From Pseudomonadota bacterium (GTDB taxonomy: Bacteria; Pseudomonadota; Gammaproteobacteria; Burkholderiales; Gallionellaceae), in NCBI GenBank assembly GCA_026399735.1, contig JAPLQK010000024.1, positions 1 through 64,000 on the forward strand: a DNA stretch of 64,000 bases, in the 5' to 3' direction. This document shows positions 1 through 8,999 of the stretch, in pieces. The position numbers were made by a program, and so were the translations under genes. The notes below the pieces were generated by a model. That model saw only the letters and a list, made by a program, of their open reading frames with translations, was not told the DNA's origin and made no database searches. Numbering within the stretch: the stretch's first letter is position 1; each line of letters begins with the position of its first letter.

Positions 1-252
1 GGCGACACCCTGCCGGAAAAGAAACCGCATCCGATGCCGTTGCTGCATGCCGCAAAGTTCTTCGGCGTGCCGATCGATCAATTGCTGTTAATTGGCGATT
101 CGCTGAATGACACGATTGCAGCGCGTGCCGCCGAATGCCCGGTATTCTGCGTACCTTACGGCTACAACCACGGTGAACCGGTGGAAACACTGGATCTGGA
201 TGCGGTCATCGCCAATCTTCCGGCCGCCTTACCGTTGATGAAACTGGCCTGA
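1..252 (+). CDS. gph: Phosphoglycolate phosphatase, C-terminal part
   Basis: The reading frame is open from base 1, so this is the 3' end of a gene that starts outside the window. It encodes the last 83 residues of a HAD-superfamily phosphatase. The HAD motif GDSLND followed by an alanine-rich helix is visible, preceded by the Lys-containing segment KKPHP expected for motif III. Phosphoglycolate phosphatase removes the phosphate of 2-phosphoglycolate in the cytoplasm. The gene lies 66 bp upstream of trpE in the same direction, and the gph-trpE neighbourhood is common in betaproteobacteria, which supports this name over other HAD phosphatases. Confidence 0.8.
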   Translation, partial: GDTLPEKKPHPMPLLHAAKFFGVPIDQLLLIGDSLNDTIAARAAECPVFCVPYGYNHGEPVETLDLDAVIANLPAALPLMKLA

Positions 253-273
253 AAAGCAGTTGCTAGACGCTAG

Positions 274-299
274 CGCGTAGCGGCAGTTGTCGCTACGCG
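274..299. other. Hairpin between gph and trpE
   Basis: A 9-bp perfect inverted repeat (CGCGTAGCG at 274-282, CGCTACGCG at 291-299) with an 8-base loop fills the short gap before the trpE ribosome-binding site. No T-tract follows, so it is not a standard intrinsic terminator. It could modulate read-through or translation of trpE. No leader peptide with tandem Trp codons was seen. Confidence 0.5.
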
Positions 300-318
300 A
301 ATCAGCTCAGGAGATTTC

Positions 319-1806
319 ATGTTGCACCCGATGACCGAACAAGAATTTAAAGCACTGGCTGAGCAAGGCTATAACCGCATTCCACTGGTCGCAGAGACCT
401 TCGCCGATCTCGACACGCCGTTGTCGCTGTACCTCAAACTCGCCAACAAACCGTTTTCCTATTTACTGGAATCCGTTCAGGGCGGCGAGCGCTTCGGGCG
501 TTATTCCTTCATCGGACTGCCTGCCGATACGCGCATCACGGTGCGCGGCAAACAAGTCACGCTGACCTGTGCCTCGGGCGAAACCACGCAACAAGTAGAT
601 CATCCGCTGGATTATATCGAGGAATATCAGGCGCGCTTCAAAGTCGCCCCTTTGTCCGGCCTGCCGCGTTACACCGGCGGCCTTGCCGGATATTTCGCTT
701 ATGAAACAATACGTTATATAGAACCTCGCCTGTCCGGCGTGCAAAAGCCGGATGCCATCGGCACACCCGATATTCTGCTGATGCTCACCGAGCAACTGGC
801 GGTAGTGGACAACTTATCCGGCAAGCTGACCTTCATCGTCTACGCAGACCCCGCGCAGGATGACGCCTACCCGCTGGCACGCGAACGTCTGCGCGAACTG
901 ATCGACATGTTGCGACGGCCGGCGGACATTCCCTTTGCGCCGCCCGCACAACGCTTCTATGCGAAATCCGAATTCGGTGAGACTGCCTTTAAGGCGGCAG
1001 TGGAGAAAGCCAAACAATACATTTTCGACGGCGACATCATGCAGGTGGTACTGTCACAACGCATGGCGCAACCCTTCCCCGCAGAACCCTTATCGCTGTA
1101 CCGCGCGCTGCGCAGCATCAATCCTTCGCCCTACATGTTCTACTACGACATGGGCGATCATCACGTGGTCGGCTCATCGCCCGAAATATTGGCGCGCCTG
1201 GAAGGCGATACCGTCACCGTGCGTCCGATTGCCGGAACCCGTCCGCGCGGCAAGACGCCTGAACAGGATGCAGAACTGGCGGCGGAATTACTGGCCGATC
1301 CGAAAGAGCTGGCGGAACACCTGATGCTGATCGATCTGGGGCGTAACGACATCGGCCGCGTCGCACAGAACGGCACCGTAAAATTAACCGACAAGATGGT
1401 GATCGAGCGCTATTCGCACGTGATGCACATCGTCTCCAACGTCGATGCAAAACTAAAACCCGGACTTTCCGCGATGGACGTACTCAAAGCCACCTTCCCG
1501 GCCGGCACGGTATCGGGTGCGGCAAAGGTGCGTGCAATGGAGATCATTGACGAACTGGAACCCACCAAACGCGGCATCTACGCCGGTGCGGTCGGCTATC
1601 TGGGATTTAACGGCGACATGGATGTCGCCATCGCGTTGCGCACGGCCGTGGTGAAAAACGGCACACTGTATGTACAGGCGGGTGCTGGCATCGTTGCCGA
1701 CTCGGTAGCGAGCAGCGAATGGCAGGAAACACAGAACAAGGCACGCGCCGTACTGCGCGCAGCCGAAATGGTGCTGGACGGACTGGATGCACAGGCGCAC
1801 CGGTAA
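319..1806 (+). CDS. trpE: Anthranilate synthase component I
   Basis: A 495-residue protein of normal TrpE length. It converts chorismate and ammonia (from glutamine via TrpG) to anthranilate, the first committed step of tryptophan synthesis. The N-terminal regulatory domain has a tryptophan-site-like segment ([18 protein letters not shown]). The C-terminal chorismate-binding domain has [28 protein letters not shown] and [11 protein letters not shown]-like (here [12 protein letters not shown]) motifs and a GAGIVADS end. An AGGAG-type ribosome-binding site at about 308-313 supports the ATG at 319; ATG 331 is an alternative. Its partner genes trpG and trpD normally follow directly, but here they lie 23 kb downstream behind an integrated island. 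Confidence 0.97.
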   Translation: MLHPMTEQEFKALAEQGYNRIPLVAETFADLDTPLSLYLKLANKPFSYLLESVQGGERFGRYSFIGLPADTRITVRGKQVTLTCASGETTQQVDHPLDYIEEYQARFKVAPLSGLPRYTGGLAGYFAYETIRYIEPRLSGVQKPDAIGTPDILLMLTEQLAVVDNLSGKLTFIVYADPAQDDAYPLARERLRELIDMLRRPADIPFAPPAQRFYAKSEFGETAFKAAVEKAKQYIFDGDIMQVVLSQRMAQPFPAEPLSLYRALRSINPSPYMFYYDMGDHHVVGSSPEILARLEGDTVTVRPIAGTRPRGKTPEQDAELAAELLADPKELAEHLMLIDLGRNDIGRVAQNGTVKLTDKMVIERYSHVMHIVSNVDAKLKPGLSAMDVLKATFPAGTVSGAAKVRAMEIIDELEPTKRGIYAGAVGYLGFNGDMDVAIALRTAVVKNGTLYVQAGAGIVADSVASSEWQETQNKARAVLRAAEMVLDGLDAQAHR

Positions 1807-1904
1807 TATTCACCGACAGCTGCTGAGCAACATGTAAAATTTTTATACATGCCTTTTTATTCGGGCCTGCGCTAATATCCAAGACGTATTTTTAATCTTG
1901 GGGA

Positions 1905-2618
1905 ATGATCATGAGAACCGGCATCATAAAAATCCTGGCTGTTGCAGCCATGATGATAGCAGGGCTTTTTGCGTCCCTGCCTGCCGCAGCAGGACTGTTG
2001 ACGACACCGGCGCAAATTCAAGCATTCAGCTTTGCCACGCCGAATAATACGACGCTGTCTTTTAACGGCTTTGACAGCACATTAGGCACGCTCAATAGCG
2101 TCCATTTCGTCTGGTCGCTGGATCAGACGCTTAACAATACCGTGATCAATACGAATGCCGGGCCATCGTCAGTGGGCAATCCGGTTCCGCTGACGGCAAC
2201 CGCGACCACGACCTTCACAGGCACCGGCGTTGCCGTTCTGTTAACAGGTACGAATACGTTAACGACCGCAGGCTTTACCGGATCGGTGCCAGGCGGCATG
2301 GCAGTCACAACCGTCGGAACGGCTTCCGTGACCGGAATGACAGGCGGCGTCTGTTTGAGCAATGATCTTTCATGCGGCGCAGGCAATACCAACCTGGCCG
2401 CTTATATCGGCGGCCTGAACTTGTTCAATATCGACATTTCAGGCATCGGCAATCAGGGCGGCACCGTACCTGCCGGCGTTTTTTCAGGAAACAACAGCAA
2501 CGCTTCCGGATCGCTCAGCATCACCTACGACTACACGGCACCCGTTTCTGCACCGGCCACATCCGCACTGTTGCTGATCGGACTGGTTGGCATGATCGGA
2601 TTGCGCCGTAAATCCTGA
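1905..2618 (+). CDS. PEP-CTERM-type exported protein
   Basis: A 237-residue low-complexity protein rich in Thr, Asn, Gly and Val. It has an N-terminal signal peptide (residues 1-29, hydrophobic core ending in PAAAG) and a C-terminal sorting tail of the PEP-CTERM kind: a short motif (VSAPATS, with the usual PEP replaced by APA), a hydrophobic segment LLLIGLVGMIGL and a basic end RRKS. Such proteins are cleaved and sorted by exosortase and are associated with extracellular polysaccharide. The middle region has no recognisable catalytic motif. It stands alone between trpE and a strong terminator. Its specific function is unknown. Confidence 0.75.
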   Translation: MIMRTGIIKILAVAAMMIAGLFASLPAAAGLLTTPAQIQAFSFATPNNTTLSFNGFDSTLGTLNSVHFVWSLDQTLNNTVINTNAGPSSVGNPVPLTATATTTFTGTGVAVLLTGTNTLTTAGFTGSVPGGMAVTTVGTASVTGMTGGVCLSNDLSCGAGNTNLAAYIGGLNLFNIDISGIGNQGGTVPAGVFSGNNSNASGSLSITYDYTAPVSAPATSALLLIGLVGMIGLRRKS

Positions 2619-2640
2619 TCAGGTTTTGAGCATTTCAATC

Positions 2641-2666
2641 AAACCGCTCAAAAGAGCGGTTTTTTT
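2641..2666 (+). terminator. Intrinsic terminator after the PEP-CTERM gene
   Basis: A 9-bp stem (AAACCGCTC / GAGCGGTTT) with a 4-base AAAA loop is followed by a run of six T residues, 23 bp after the stop codon. This is a textbook rho-independent terminator. Confidence 0.9.
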
Positions 2667-2722
2667 ATGTCTGAAATGGTACGCTTAGGCAACCTGCCAA
2701 AACCTTACTGGAGGTTAGCTTC

Positions 2723-2989
2723 ATGCTTGCCGTCGAAATTGAAGCACCCATCGTTAATCATAGACTCAACATCTTCAGTGATCGGCTTCCGGCCCAGTCG
2801 CGCCTGGCAAAGATCATCGTAATGTATAGCGAAGAGAAATCTGACGCGCCTGCGCAAGGTGTTCTGTCACGTTTGCGCGCACATATCCCGCCCAGATCAA
2901 AGGTGAGGGCTTGTCGATCAAACGAGATGATTTATATGACCGCACCAGTGTTCGTTGATACCAACATCTGGTTCTACGCATTGAACTGA
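2723..2989 (+). pseudogene. Broken antitoxin / PIN-toxin remnant
   Basis: The frame starts as an antitoxin-like protein (MLAVEIEAPIV..., with AKIIVMYSEE resembling the RVIVLYEE segment of many VapB-type antitoxins). Near 2899 the frame is shifted: the other frame reads GEGLSIKRDDLYDRTSVR and then stops, which is the expected antitoxin C-terminus. After the shift the open frame runs into the first residues of a PIN-domain toxin (MTAPVFVDTNIWFYALN), which stops at 2989 after 17 residues. The toxin therefore keeps only its first catalytic Asp (FVDTN). Both partners look inactivated. A palindromic repeat lies 40 bp downstream and may have taken part in the decay. Confidence 0.65.
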
Positions 2990-3027
2990 CGAAAGTGGCA
3001 ATATGAGGGTATTATTGTCTATGTAGA

Positions 3028-3126
3028 TGCTGATTTATTCGTCATCTCCGCGAAAGCGGAGATCCAGCGTCTTGATTTAACTGGATTCCCGCCTGCGCGG
3101 GAATGACAAAACCGAATAAATCAGCA
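3028..3126. repeat. Palindromic MITE/REP-like element
   Basis: A composite inverted repeat. The outer arms are a perfect 14-bp repeat (TGCTGATTTATTCG at 3028-3041, its complement at 3113-3126). Inside are two hairpin modules, one containing TCCGCGAAAGCGGA and one TTCCCGCCTGCGCGGGAA, joined as GTCAT...CCAG and CTGG...ATGAC. The core resembles the GTCATTCCCGCG-type extragenic palindromes common in proteobacteria. It lies between the toxin-antitoxin remnant and an intact antitoxin gene and carries no reading frame. Confidence 0.75.
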
Positions 3127-3161
3127 CATCCCTAGAATCACATTAACAATGGAACACGCTG

Positions 3162-3410
3162 ATGAAGCTTAATCTCGCTATTGCGCAACACGTGGAAAAA
3201 CTCCCCCTTCCCCGCCAGAGCGAAGTATTAGATTACGTACTTTATCTGGAACAAAAAACAGCAAACCTATCCATCAGCGATAGTGAACGCAGTAAACAAC
3301 TGACTGCCGCGCTGAAAAAAGTGGTGGATATGAACCCCTATGCCAAAATCGACCCGATAGCATGGCTGCAAGAACAAAGAATTGAACGTTCCCTGCCGGG
3401 ACGAGATTAG
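3162..3410 (+). CDS. Antitoxin, DUF2281/VapB-like
   Basis: A small 82-residue protein (MKLNLAIAQHVEKLPLPRQSEVLDYVLYLEQK...) of the kind that precedes PIN toxins. The N-terminal half with VEKLPLPRQSEVLDYVLYL matches the DUF2281 pattern. The C-terminus (IDPIAWLQEQRIERSLPGRD) probably binds the toxin. The stop codon is 5 bp before the toxin start, so the two are co-transcribed and probably translationally coupled. The family assignment rests on pattern and context. By analogy it would neutralise the PIN nuclease and repress the operon. Confidence 0.7.
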   Translation: MKLNLAIAQHVEKLPLPRQSEVLDYVLYLEQKTANLSISDSERSKQLTAALKKVVDMNPYAKIDPIAWLQEQRIERSLPGRD

Positions 3411-3414
3411 CCAC

Positions 3415-3783
3415 ATGCTGGCTGACAGCAACATCCTGATTTACGCCACGAAGCCGGAACACGCGGAACTTCGCCAATGGCTGATTGAGACCCTGCCCAA
3501 AGTATCTGTCATCAGCAAAGTGGAAATTCTCGGCTACCACAAGCTACATGCCGCCGAAAAAATTGCGCTGACAGAATTACTGAACAGCTTGGAACTGATT
3601 TACCTGACAGCTTCAAGCTACGAAATCGCCATCCAATTACGCCAGCAACGCAAACTCACACTCGGCGATGCCCTTATCGCAGCCACCTGTCTTGAACGGG
3701 GATACACACTGGCAACCCGTAACACACTGGATTTCACTTGGATTGAGGAATTGAAAGTAATCAATCCGTTGGAAGCACATTGA
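3415..3783 (+). CDS. PIN-domain toxin, VapC-like ribonuclease
   Basis: A 122-residue PIN-domain protein. The acidic metal-binding positions are in place: Asp in MLADSNILIY, Glu in SKVEILGYH, Asp in LTLGDALIAA and Asp in TRNTLDF. PIN toxins cleave RNA, often tRNA, and are held in check by the antitoxin encoded just upstream. I chose the ATG at 3415 rather than an upstream TTG at 3382, because the PIN fold normally starts within two residues of the first Asp segment and this avoids a long overlap. It appears intact, unlike the remnant pair at 2723-2989. Confidence 0.85.
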   Translation: MLADSNILIYATKPEHAELRQWLIETLPKVSVISKVEILGYHKLHAAEKIALTELLNSLELIYLTASSYEIAIQLRQQRKLTLGDALIAATCLERGYTLATRNTLDFTWIEELKVINPLEAH

Positions 3784-3904
3784 TGCCGAACGAATACAAC
3801 AATTGTATGATCGAAGCAAGGGCAATCGAAATCTGTTTTTTTGTCCTGTCAGTAGACGTGTGCTATATGAGATTTTTTGCAAAAGGAATGAATATGGAGA
3901 TTAG

Positions 3905-4903
3905 ATGTACGAATTAACAAAGTCCACGCGATGGTTCATTGTCCTAGTGGCACTAGCACTCTGCCCCATTACGACTTTTGCAATCAACTTCAACCCCGCA
4001 TCAGTAAAGGGGCTTGCACAGGCTTACGGATTCATCCTCGGGCAAGAGTATTCATTATCGCGCATAGAAACTGACTTCCCAGAAATGGCAACTCGCGTGG
4101 CGTTAGCTCGCGCACAGTTTGGCGCTACATTTCCCGATATCAAAACCAAGCTGGAAACACAACTCCAGAGCATCATGAGTGAAAAGCAATTTCAAGAAAC
4201 AGCATCCACTCTGCAAACCAGAACGCAAGAGATTTTTGCGCGTCAGCCTATCACGAGAGAAATTGCGGCCAATTTCTTTGAGCAGGTCAAAGACAGATCA
4301 AAGGGTGAAATCGAAAGCACTGTACTTGAGTACCTGCTTGCCGTGAAATACGCAGACCACCCAGTTGACGAGTTTTCAGATGGCTTTCGGCAACGATACC
4401 AAACGGATGGGACTGGCAAATCTCAAGGCATCAAGTTAAAGCTGCAACTCCCTCGGTCTTGGCTTGGTAAGGATGGAGAACGTCCACATATAGCTCAGAA
4501 ATGGATGAGCGAAAATGGGACAGGGTTAAACATTATCATGCTGATAATAGGCGATACAAAAGGCAACAATCCGACGAAAAAAGAAATTAATGAGTTGGTT
4601 CGCTCTGGTGAAGTGAAAAGTATTGCACCAGAAGGGTCTCGGTTCATAGATGCAGGGAATTTTAATTTAGAAAAACAGACTGGGTACTGGATGCAAGTAT
4701 CTATGCCAATCGAACGTGCTGGAATGAAAATGTACCAAGATATTCTGATCTATCAGCTTTTCTTTCGCGGCAAGGGCATTAGCATTCAGTGTGCTGCCGC
4801 AGGACAAGCAGATGAAATAACAAAAGTGGATGATGCTTTCAAAAGAATGAAGCCGTTATGCCAGCAGGTATTAAACAGCCTCGTGCTGACTCAAGCTTAC
4901 TAA
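3905..4903 (+). CDS. Secreted protein of unknown function
   Basis: A 332-residue protein with a clear signal peptide (hydrophobic WFIVLVALALCPITTFA, cleavage after TFA about residue 26), so it is exported to the periplasm or beyond. Residues 30-150 are helical and charged. Residues 165-330 look like a mixed alpha/beta domain with no motif I recognise. A GGAG ribosome-binding site lies 6 bp before the ATG. It is followed after 25 bp by a Sel1-repeat/protease lipoprotein gene and then a membrane-protein gene, all rightward and AT-rich compared with the flanking core genes. They may form one envelope-linked operon acquired together. Confidence 0.7.
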   Translation: MYELTKSTRWFIVLVALALCPITTFAINFNPASVKGLAQAYGFILGQEYSLSRIETDFPEMATRVALARAQFGATFPDIKTKLETQLQSIMSEKQFQETASTLQTRTQEIFARQPITREIAANFFEQVKDRSKGEIESTVLEYLLAVKYADHPVDEFSDGFRQRYQTDGTGKSQGIKLKLQLPRSWLGKDGERPHIAQKWMSENGTGLNIIMLIIGDTKGNNPTKKEINELVRSGEVKSIAPEGSRFIDAGNFNLEKQTGYWMQVSMPIERAGMKMYQDILIYQLFFRGKGISIQCAAAGQADEITKVDDAFKRMKPLCQQVLNSLVLTQAY

Positions 4904-4928
4904 CGTAGACCCGCTGCAATACGAATCA

Positions 4929-6605
4929 ATGAAAGCAAACATACCAATAAAACAAACAACAATCCCTTTGCTTGCGATTTTTCTTCTGATTCTCGCTGGA
5001 TGTGATGAGCGTGTTTCCAATAAAAGCACCGAAACTGCCGCCTCGTCAGTGCCAGTTGTAACGGCGAAAGAACCCACGCTGGAAGAAAAGTTTGTAGAGA
5101 CGAAAAAGAAGGCGGAAGCAGGGAACGCGGAAGCTCAATACAGCCTTGGTGAAATGTATTTCCAAGACAAAGCCCCCTCTGGCCCATGGGAAAAGTATCA
5201 AGAAAAAACAATCCTTACAAAAGAAAACATGGCTCATGCTCTTGAGTGGTTTCAGAAGGCTGCCAATCAAGGAAATGTAGATGCGCAATTCAATCTCGCG
5301 GTTATGTATATCCAAGGCAATGGGTGCGTTTCAGATAGCGCCAAAGCAGTTGAGTGGTTAGAAAAATCAGCCGTTAAAGGGCACGCAGAGGCTCAGTTGA
5401 GGCTTGGAATGATGTATGAGCATGGTGCTGGCATACCACAAAATATGGCCCAAGCAATCTTGTGGTATCAGAAAGCAGCTGCGCAGAATAATGCTGACGC
5501 GCAATTGATTATTGGCAATAGATATGAGCTGGGTTTGGGGTTGCCCTCAAGTATAGACAAAGCAAATGAGTGGTATCAAAAGGCTGCGGCTCAAGGTAAT
5601 GCTTTGGCGCAATTCAGACTTGGTTTTAACTACATGAAAGGTGATGGGTTGCCGAAAGATGCAGTTAAAGCAATGGTATGGCTTCAAAAATCTGCGGCGC
5701 AGGGGGAATCAAATGCACAGGCCAATCTGGGTATTTTGTATGAATTAGGACTCGGGGTGAATAAAGATATGATTCTAGCCTACGCGTGGTCCAACCTGGC
5801 TGCGGGTCAAGGAATAAGAGCTGCTAGAGTAAATCGTGACAATTATGAATCTCAATTAACCCCAGAGCAACTAACCGAAGGTCAACGATTGGCATCAAAC
5901 TGGAAAAAAGGCGATATATTACAATCGTCTAGTGACAGCGCCGCTGGTGCAACTTCGCCTGATGGCAAGCCAACTAAACAATCAACTGGTACAGCTTTCG
6001 CGGTCAGCAATGAAGGTCACGCACTTACCAATCATCACGTTATCAATGGTTGCTCCGAGGTGAAAATTGCGGGTCGTGAAGGCATAGTCAAAGTCATCAC
6101 TTCCGACAGCGTGAACGACCTCGCCCTACTACAATTGCCGGGCAAAGCTAACGACATCGCCAATCTCAATCCCGACTTGGGTAAATTGCGTCAGGGTGAT
6201 GACATCATCGTCTTTGGCTATCCGCTCAATTGGGTACTTTCTTCCGGTGGAAACCTAACGCCTGGCACGATTAGCGCGCTCACCGGACTGGGCAACAACA
6301 CCAACCAAATTCAAATCACAGCCCCTATTCAACCCGGTTCCAGCGGCAGCCCGGTGATGGATAAAAAAGGCAACGTAGTAGGCGTGGTTTCGATGAAACT
6401 ATCCGACACCAAGATGGTGAAATCAACGGGTTCTGTAGGGCAGAACGTCAACTTTGCCGTGAATGGTCAAACAGTAAAATCTTTTCTTGATGCAAACAAA
6501 GTACCCTATAAAACCGGCGGCGGATTTTTTTCGCGTGAAAAGAGCAATGCCGACATAGCTGAGGAAGCGCGTAAATCGACCATGTTGATTGAGTGCTGGA
6601 AGTAG
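4929..6605 (+). CDS. Lipoprotein with Sel1 repeats and a trypsin-like protease domain
   Basis: A 558-residue fusion. A lipoprotein signal peptide ends in the lipobox LAGC (Cys25). Residues about 55-290 hold six to seven Sel1 repeats (AQ..LG.MY..G.G and A..W..KAA.QGN patterns). Residues about 345-545 form an S1C, HtrA-like trypsin domain with the catalytic triad visible: His in TNHHVI, Asp in NDLALLQL and Ser in PGSSGSPV. No PDZ domain follows, so it differs from DegP. Sel1 repeats mediate protein contacts, so this is probably a membrane-anchored periplasmic protease that recruits a partner. It sits between a secreted protein and a one-span membrane protein, 3 bp before the latter. Confidence 0.85.
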   Translation: MKANIPIKQTTIPLLAIFLLILAGCDERVSNKSTETAASSVPVVTAKEPTLEEKFVETKKKAEAGNAEAQYSLGEMYFQDKAPSGPWEKYQEKTILTKENMAHALEWFQKAANQGNVDAQFNLAVMYIQGNGCVSDSAKAVEWLEKSAVKGHAEAQLRLGMMYEHGAGIPQNMAQAILWYQKAAAQNNADAQLIIGNRYELGLGLPSSIDKANEWYQKAAAQGNALAQFRLGFNYMKGDGLPKDAVKAMVWLQKSAAQGESNAQANLGILYELGLGVNKDMILAYAWSNLAAGQGIRAARVNRDNYESQLTPEQLTEGQRLASNWKKGDILQSSSDSAAGATSPDGKPTKQSTGTAFAVSNEGHALTNHHVINGCSEVKIAGREGIVKVITSDSVNDLALLQLPGKANDIANLNPDLGKLRQGDDIIVFGYPLNWVLSSGGNLTPGTISALTGLGNNTNQIQITAPIQPGSSGSPVMDKKGNVVGVVSMKLSDTKMVKSTGSVGQNVNFAVNGQTVKSFLDANKVPYKTGGGFFSREKSNADIAEEARKSTMLIECWK

Positions 6606-6608
6606 AAA

Positions 6609-7289
6609 ATGTCGGATATATGTACAGAGATGATCAAAGGCGCTTTTACCTTAGTAGCCGTTGCACTCGGAGCGTTCATCGCGCTACAAGTTTACTTCAG
6701 GCAGAAAGAATATGAACTCATCAAACAGCGGTATCTTGAGGGTGGTGTTGATGTTGTCGCTTCGGAGCTTGAATCAACATTAGGAGTTGTTAGCCACAAT
6801 TGGGCACGATGCCTTCATGTATGCAAGTCATTCAGAGATGTCGGCGCCAACTTTGATATTAAGGAAATTGAACGCGGCTTCTTGAATATAGACAGTTCAC
6901 ATTTTCAGCAAATTGCTCATCATCGAATCAGTTCACTTATTAACTCAGATATCATCTGGGAATCATTTCAATTGGCAATGGCCTATGCTGATTCTGCAAA
7001 CTCTATGTTCACCAAAGAGATGCCAGAGACGATACGCTTACGTTGTACCACCGATCTTATGACCCAAGATCATGAAAGTATGGCCAACGCGATGTTGGAT
7101 AATTTACGCGAAACTAATGAGCGTGGTTTTAAGTACGCACTAATTACCCGTGAGCTGCATGCCTTGGGGTTAATGCTGGAAGTAGAAAAACTAAATATCA
7201 AGGCAATTACCAAGTTCTCAAAACGCCACGAGGTGCAACAACTCATTGAGAGACTACGTGCTGCTTTTCCGGAACAAGAACCCACGTAG
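6609..7289 (+). CDS. One-span membrane protein of unknown function
   Basis: A 226-residue protein with one N-terminal transmembrane helix (about residues 11-30, FTLVAVALGAFIALQVYF) followed by a soluble, mostly helical domain. The gene begins 3 bp after the stop of the Sel1/protease gene, so the two are almost certainly in one operon. I recognise no domain in the soluble part. The topology suggests a cytoplasmic C-terminal region tethered to the inner membrane. Codon use and AT content match the two preceding genes. Confidence 0.7.
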   Translation: MSDICTEMIKGAFTLVAVALGAFIALQVYFRQKEYELIKQRYLEGGVDVVASELESTLGVVSHNWARCLHVCKSFRDVGANFDIKEIERGFLNIDSSHFQQIAHHRISSLINSDIIWESFQLAMAYADSANSMFTKEMPETIRLRCTTDLMTQDHESMANAMLDNLRETNERGFKYALITRELHALGLMLEVEKLNIKAITKFSKRHEVQQLIERLRAAFPEQEPT

Positions 7290-7369
7290 CATGTTGAATC
7301 CGCCTCCAAATTACATAGATGCATTCGGCGGCTGGCGTTGCGCTCTTCTTCCATAGAAAAATTTAAAAT

Positions 7370-8986
7370 ATGTTACGTTTAACCGAAATCAAACTACCCA
7401 TCGGCCATCAGGATGGCGAAATCAGGACAGCGATCCTGAAACGACTGGGCATAGCCGACAATGAGCTTGTCAGCCATGTCATTTTCAAGCGCGGCGTAGA
7501 TGCGCGAAAAGCGCACGCCATTCTGTTCACCTACACCTTGCTGGTGGAAGTGCGGAATGAAGCCGAGGTTCTGGCGAAATTTGCGAACGATCCGCATGTC
7601 AGAATCGCACCCGACACCCGTTATCATTTCGTCGCGCAAGCGCCGCAGAGTATGACTTCCCGACCGGTCGTCGTCGGCATGGGACCTGCCGGGCTGTTTG
7701 CCGGACTGCTGTTGGCGCAGATGGGATTTCGTCCGCTGATACTGGAACGCGGCAAGGCAGTGCGTGAAAGAACCAAGGATACCTTCGGATTATGGCGCCA
7801 GGGCGTGCTGAATCCGGAATCCAACGTGCAATTCGGCGAAGGCGGTGCCGGAACTTTTTCGGACGGCAAGCTGTATAGCCAGATCAAGGATCCGCGCCAT
7901 CTGAGTCGCAAAGTGCTGGACGAATTCGTCAAGGCAGGCGCGCCGGAAGAAATATTGTATGAAAGCCACCCGCATATCGGCACCTTCCGTCTGGTGGGCA
8001 TGGTCGAAAAAATGCGCGAAACCATCCAGCAGCTGGGCGGCGAAATCCGTTTTGGCAGCCGCGTGGATGACATCGAGATTGAAAATGGCGCGGTAACGGC
8101 TGTCAAGTTGGCCAGCGGCGAACGCATCGCGACCTGCCATCTGGTGCTGGCGGTCGGCCACAGCGCACGCGACACCTTCGAGATGATCCACAAACGCGGC
8201 ATCTATATCGAAGCCAAACCCTTTTCCATCGGCTTTCGCATCGAACATCCCCAGTCACTGATAGACCGCGCCCGTTTCGGCAAGAACGCAGGCAATGAGT
8301 TGCTAGGCGCTGCGGATTACAAGCTGGTGCATCACGCCAGCAACGGACGTTCCGTGTACAGTTTCTGCATGTGCCCCGGCGGCACGGTGGTCGCGGCAAC
8401 TTCCGAAGTCGGGCGCGTCGTCACCAACGGCATGAGCCAGTATTCGCGCAATGAGCGCAACGCCAACGCCGGCATCGTTGTGGGCATTACACCCGAACAG
8501 GATTACCCCGGCGACCCGCTGGCGGGAATGGCGTTCCAGCGCCGCTGGGAATCACAAGCCTTCAAGCTGGGCGGCGAAACCTATCAGGCGCCAGGGCAAC
8601 TGGTCGGCGATTTTCTGGCAGGCCGTGCATCGACCAAATTCGGCGAGGTTCAGCCGTCCTACACCCCCGGCGTACACCTGACCGACCTGTCCACCGCACT
8701 GCCCGATTACGCCATTGAGGCAATCAAAGAGGCGATTCCGGCTTTTGCCAAACAAATCAAAGGGTTCGATCTTGCCGATGCGGTGCTGACCGGCGTGGAA
8801 ACGCGCACTTCCTCGCCGATCCGCATCAAGCGCAATGCCGATGACTTGCAGAGCATCAACACCCGTGGCCTGTATCCGACCGGCGAGGGTGCAGGCTATG
8901 CGGGCGGGATTTTATCGGCGGCGGTGGACGGCATCGAGGTCGCCGAAGCGGTAGCGTTAAGCCTGCTGTCAGCCGCTGCGAAATAA
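7370..8986 (+). CDS. FAD-dependent dehydrogenase of the NAD(FAD)-utilising family
   Basis: A 538-residue flavoprotein. Residues 1-95 form a small N-terminal domain typical of this family. The FAD-binding Rossmann motif follows (VVVGMGPAGLFAGLLLAQMG) and then LERGKAVRERTKD. Further family hallmarks are NVQFGEGGAGTFSDGKL, VLAVGHSARDTF, YSFCMCPGGTVVAA and the C-terminal FAD signature GLYPTGEGAGYAGGILSAAVDG. Members are widespread in bacteria but have no firmly assigned substrate. The gene is followed by a GNAT-like gene 13 bp downstream. It looks like ordinary chromosome. Confidence 0.9.
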   Translation: MLRLTEIKLPIGHQDGEIRTAILKRLGIADNELVSHVIFKRGVDARKAHAILFTYTLLVEVRNEAEVLAKFANDPHVRIAPDTRYHFVAQAPQSMTSRPVVVGMGPAGLFAGLLLAQMGFRPLILERGKAVRERTKDTFGLWRQGVLNPESNVQFGEGGAGTFSDGKLYSQIKDPRHLSRKVLDEFVKAGAPEEILYESHPHIGTFRLVGMVEKMRETIQQLGGEIRFGSRVDDIEIENGAVTAVKLASGERIATCHLVLAVGHSARDTFEMIHKRGIYIEAKPFSIGFRIEHPQSLIDRARFGKNAGNELLGAADYKLVHHASNGRSVYSFCMCPGGTVVAATSEVGRVVTNGMSQYSRNERNANAGIVVGITPEQDYPGDPLAGMAFQRRWESQAFKLGGETYQAPGQLVGDFLAGRASTKFGEVQPSYTPGVHLTDLSTALPDYAIEAIKEAIPAFAKQIKGFDLADAVLTGVETRTSSPIRIKRNADDLQSINTRGLYPTGEGAGYAGGILSAAVDGIEVAEAVALSLLSAAAK

Positions 8987-8999
8987 CGGAGCGAATACC

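Noticed and set aside
253-318. trp attenuator with leader peptide
   Set aside because: Only one hairpin is present, with no T-tract and no leader frame with tandem Trp codons.
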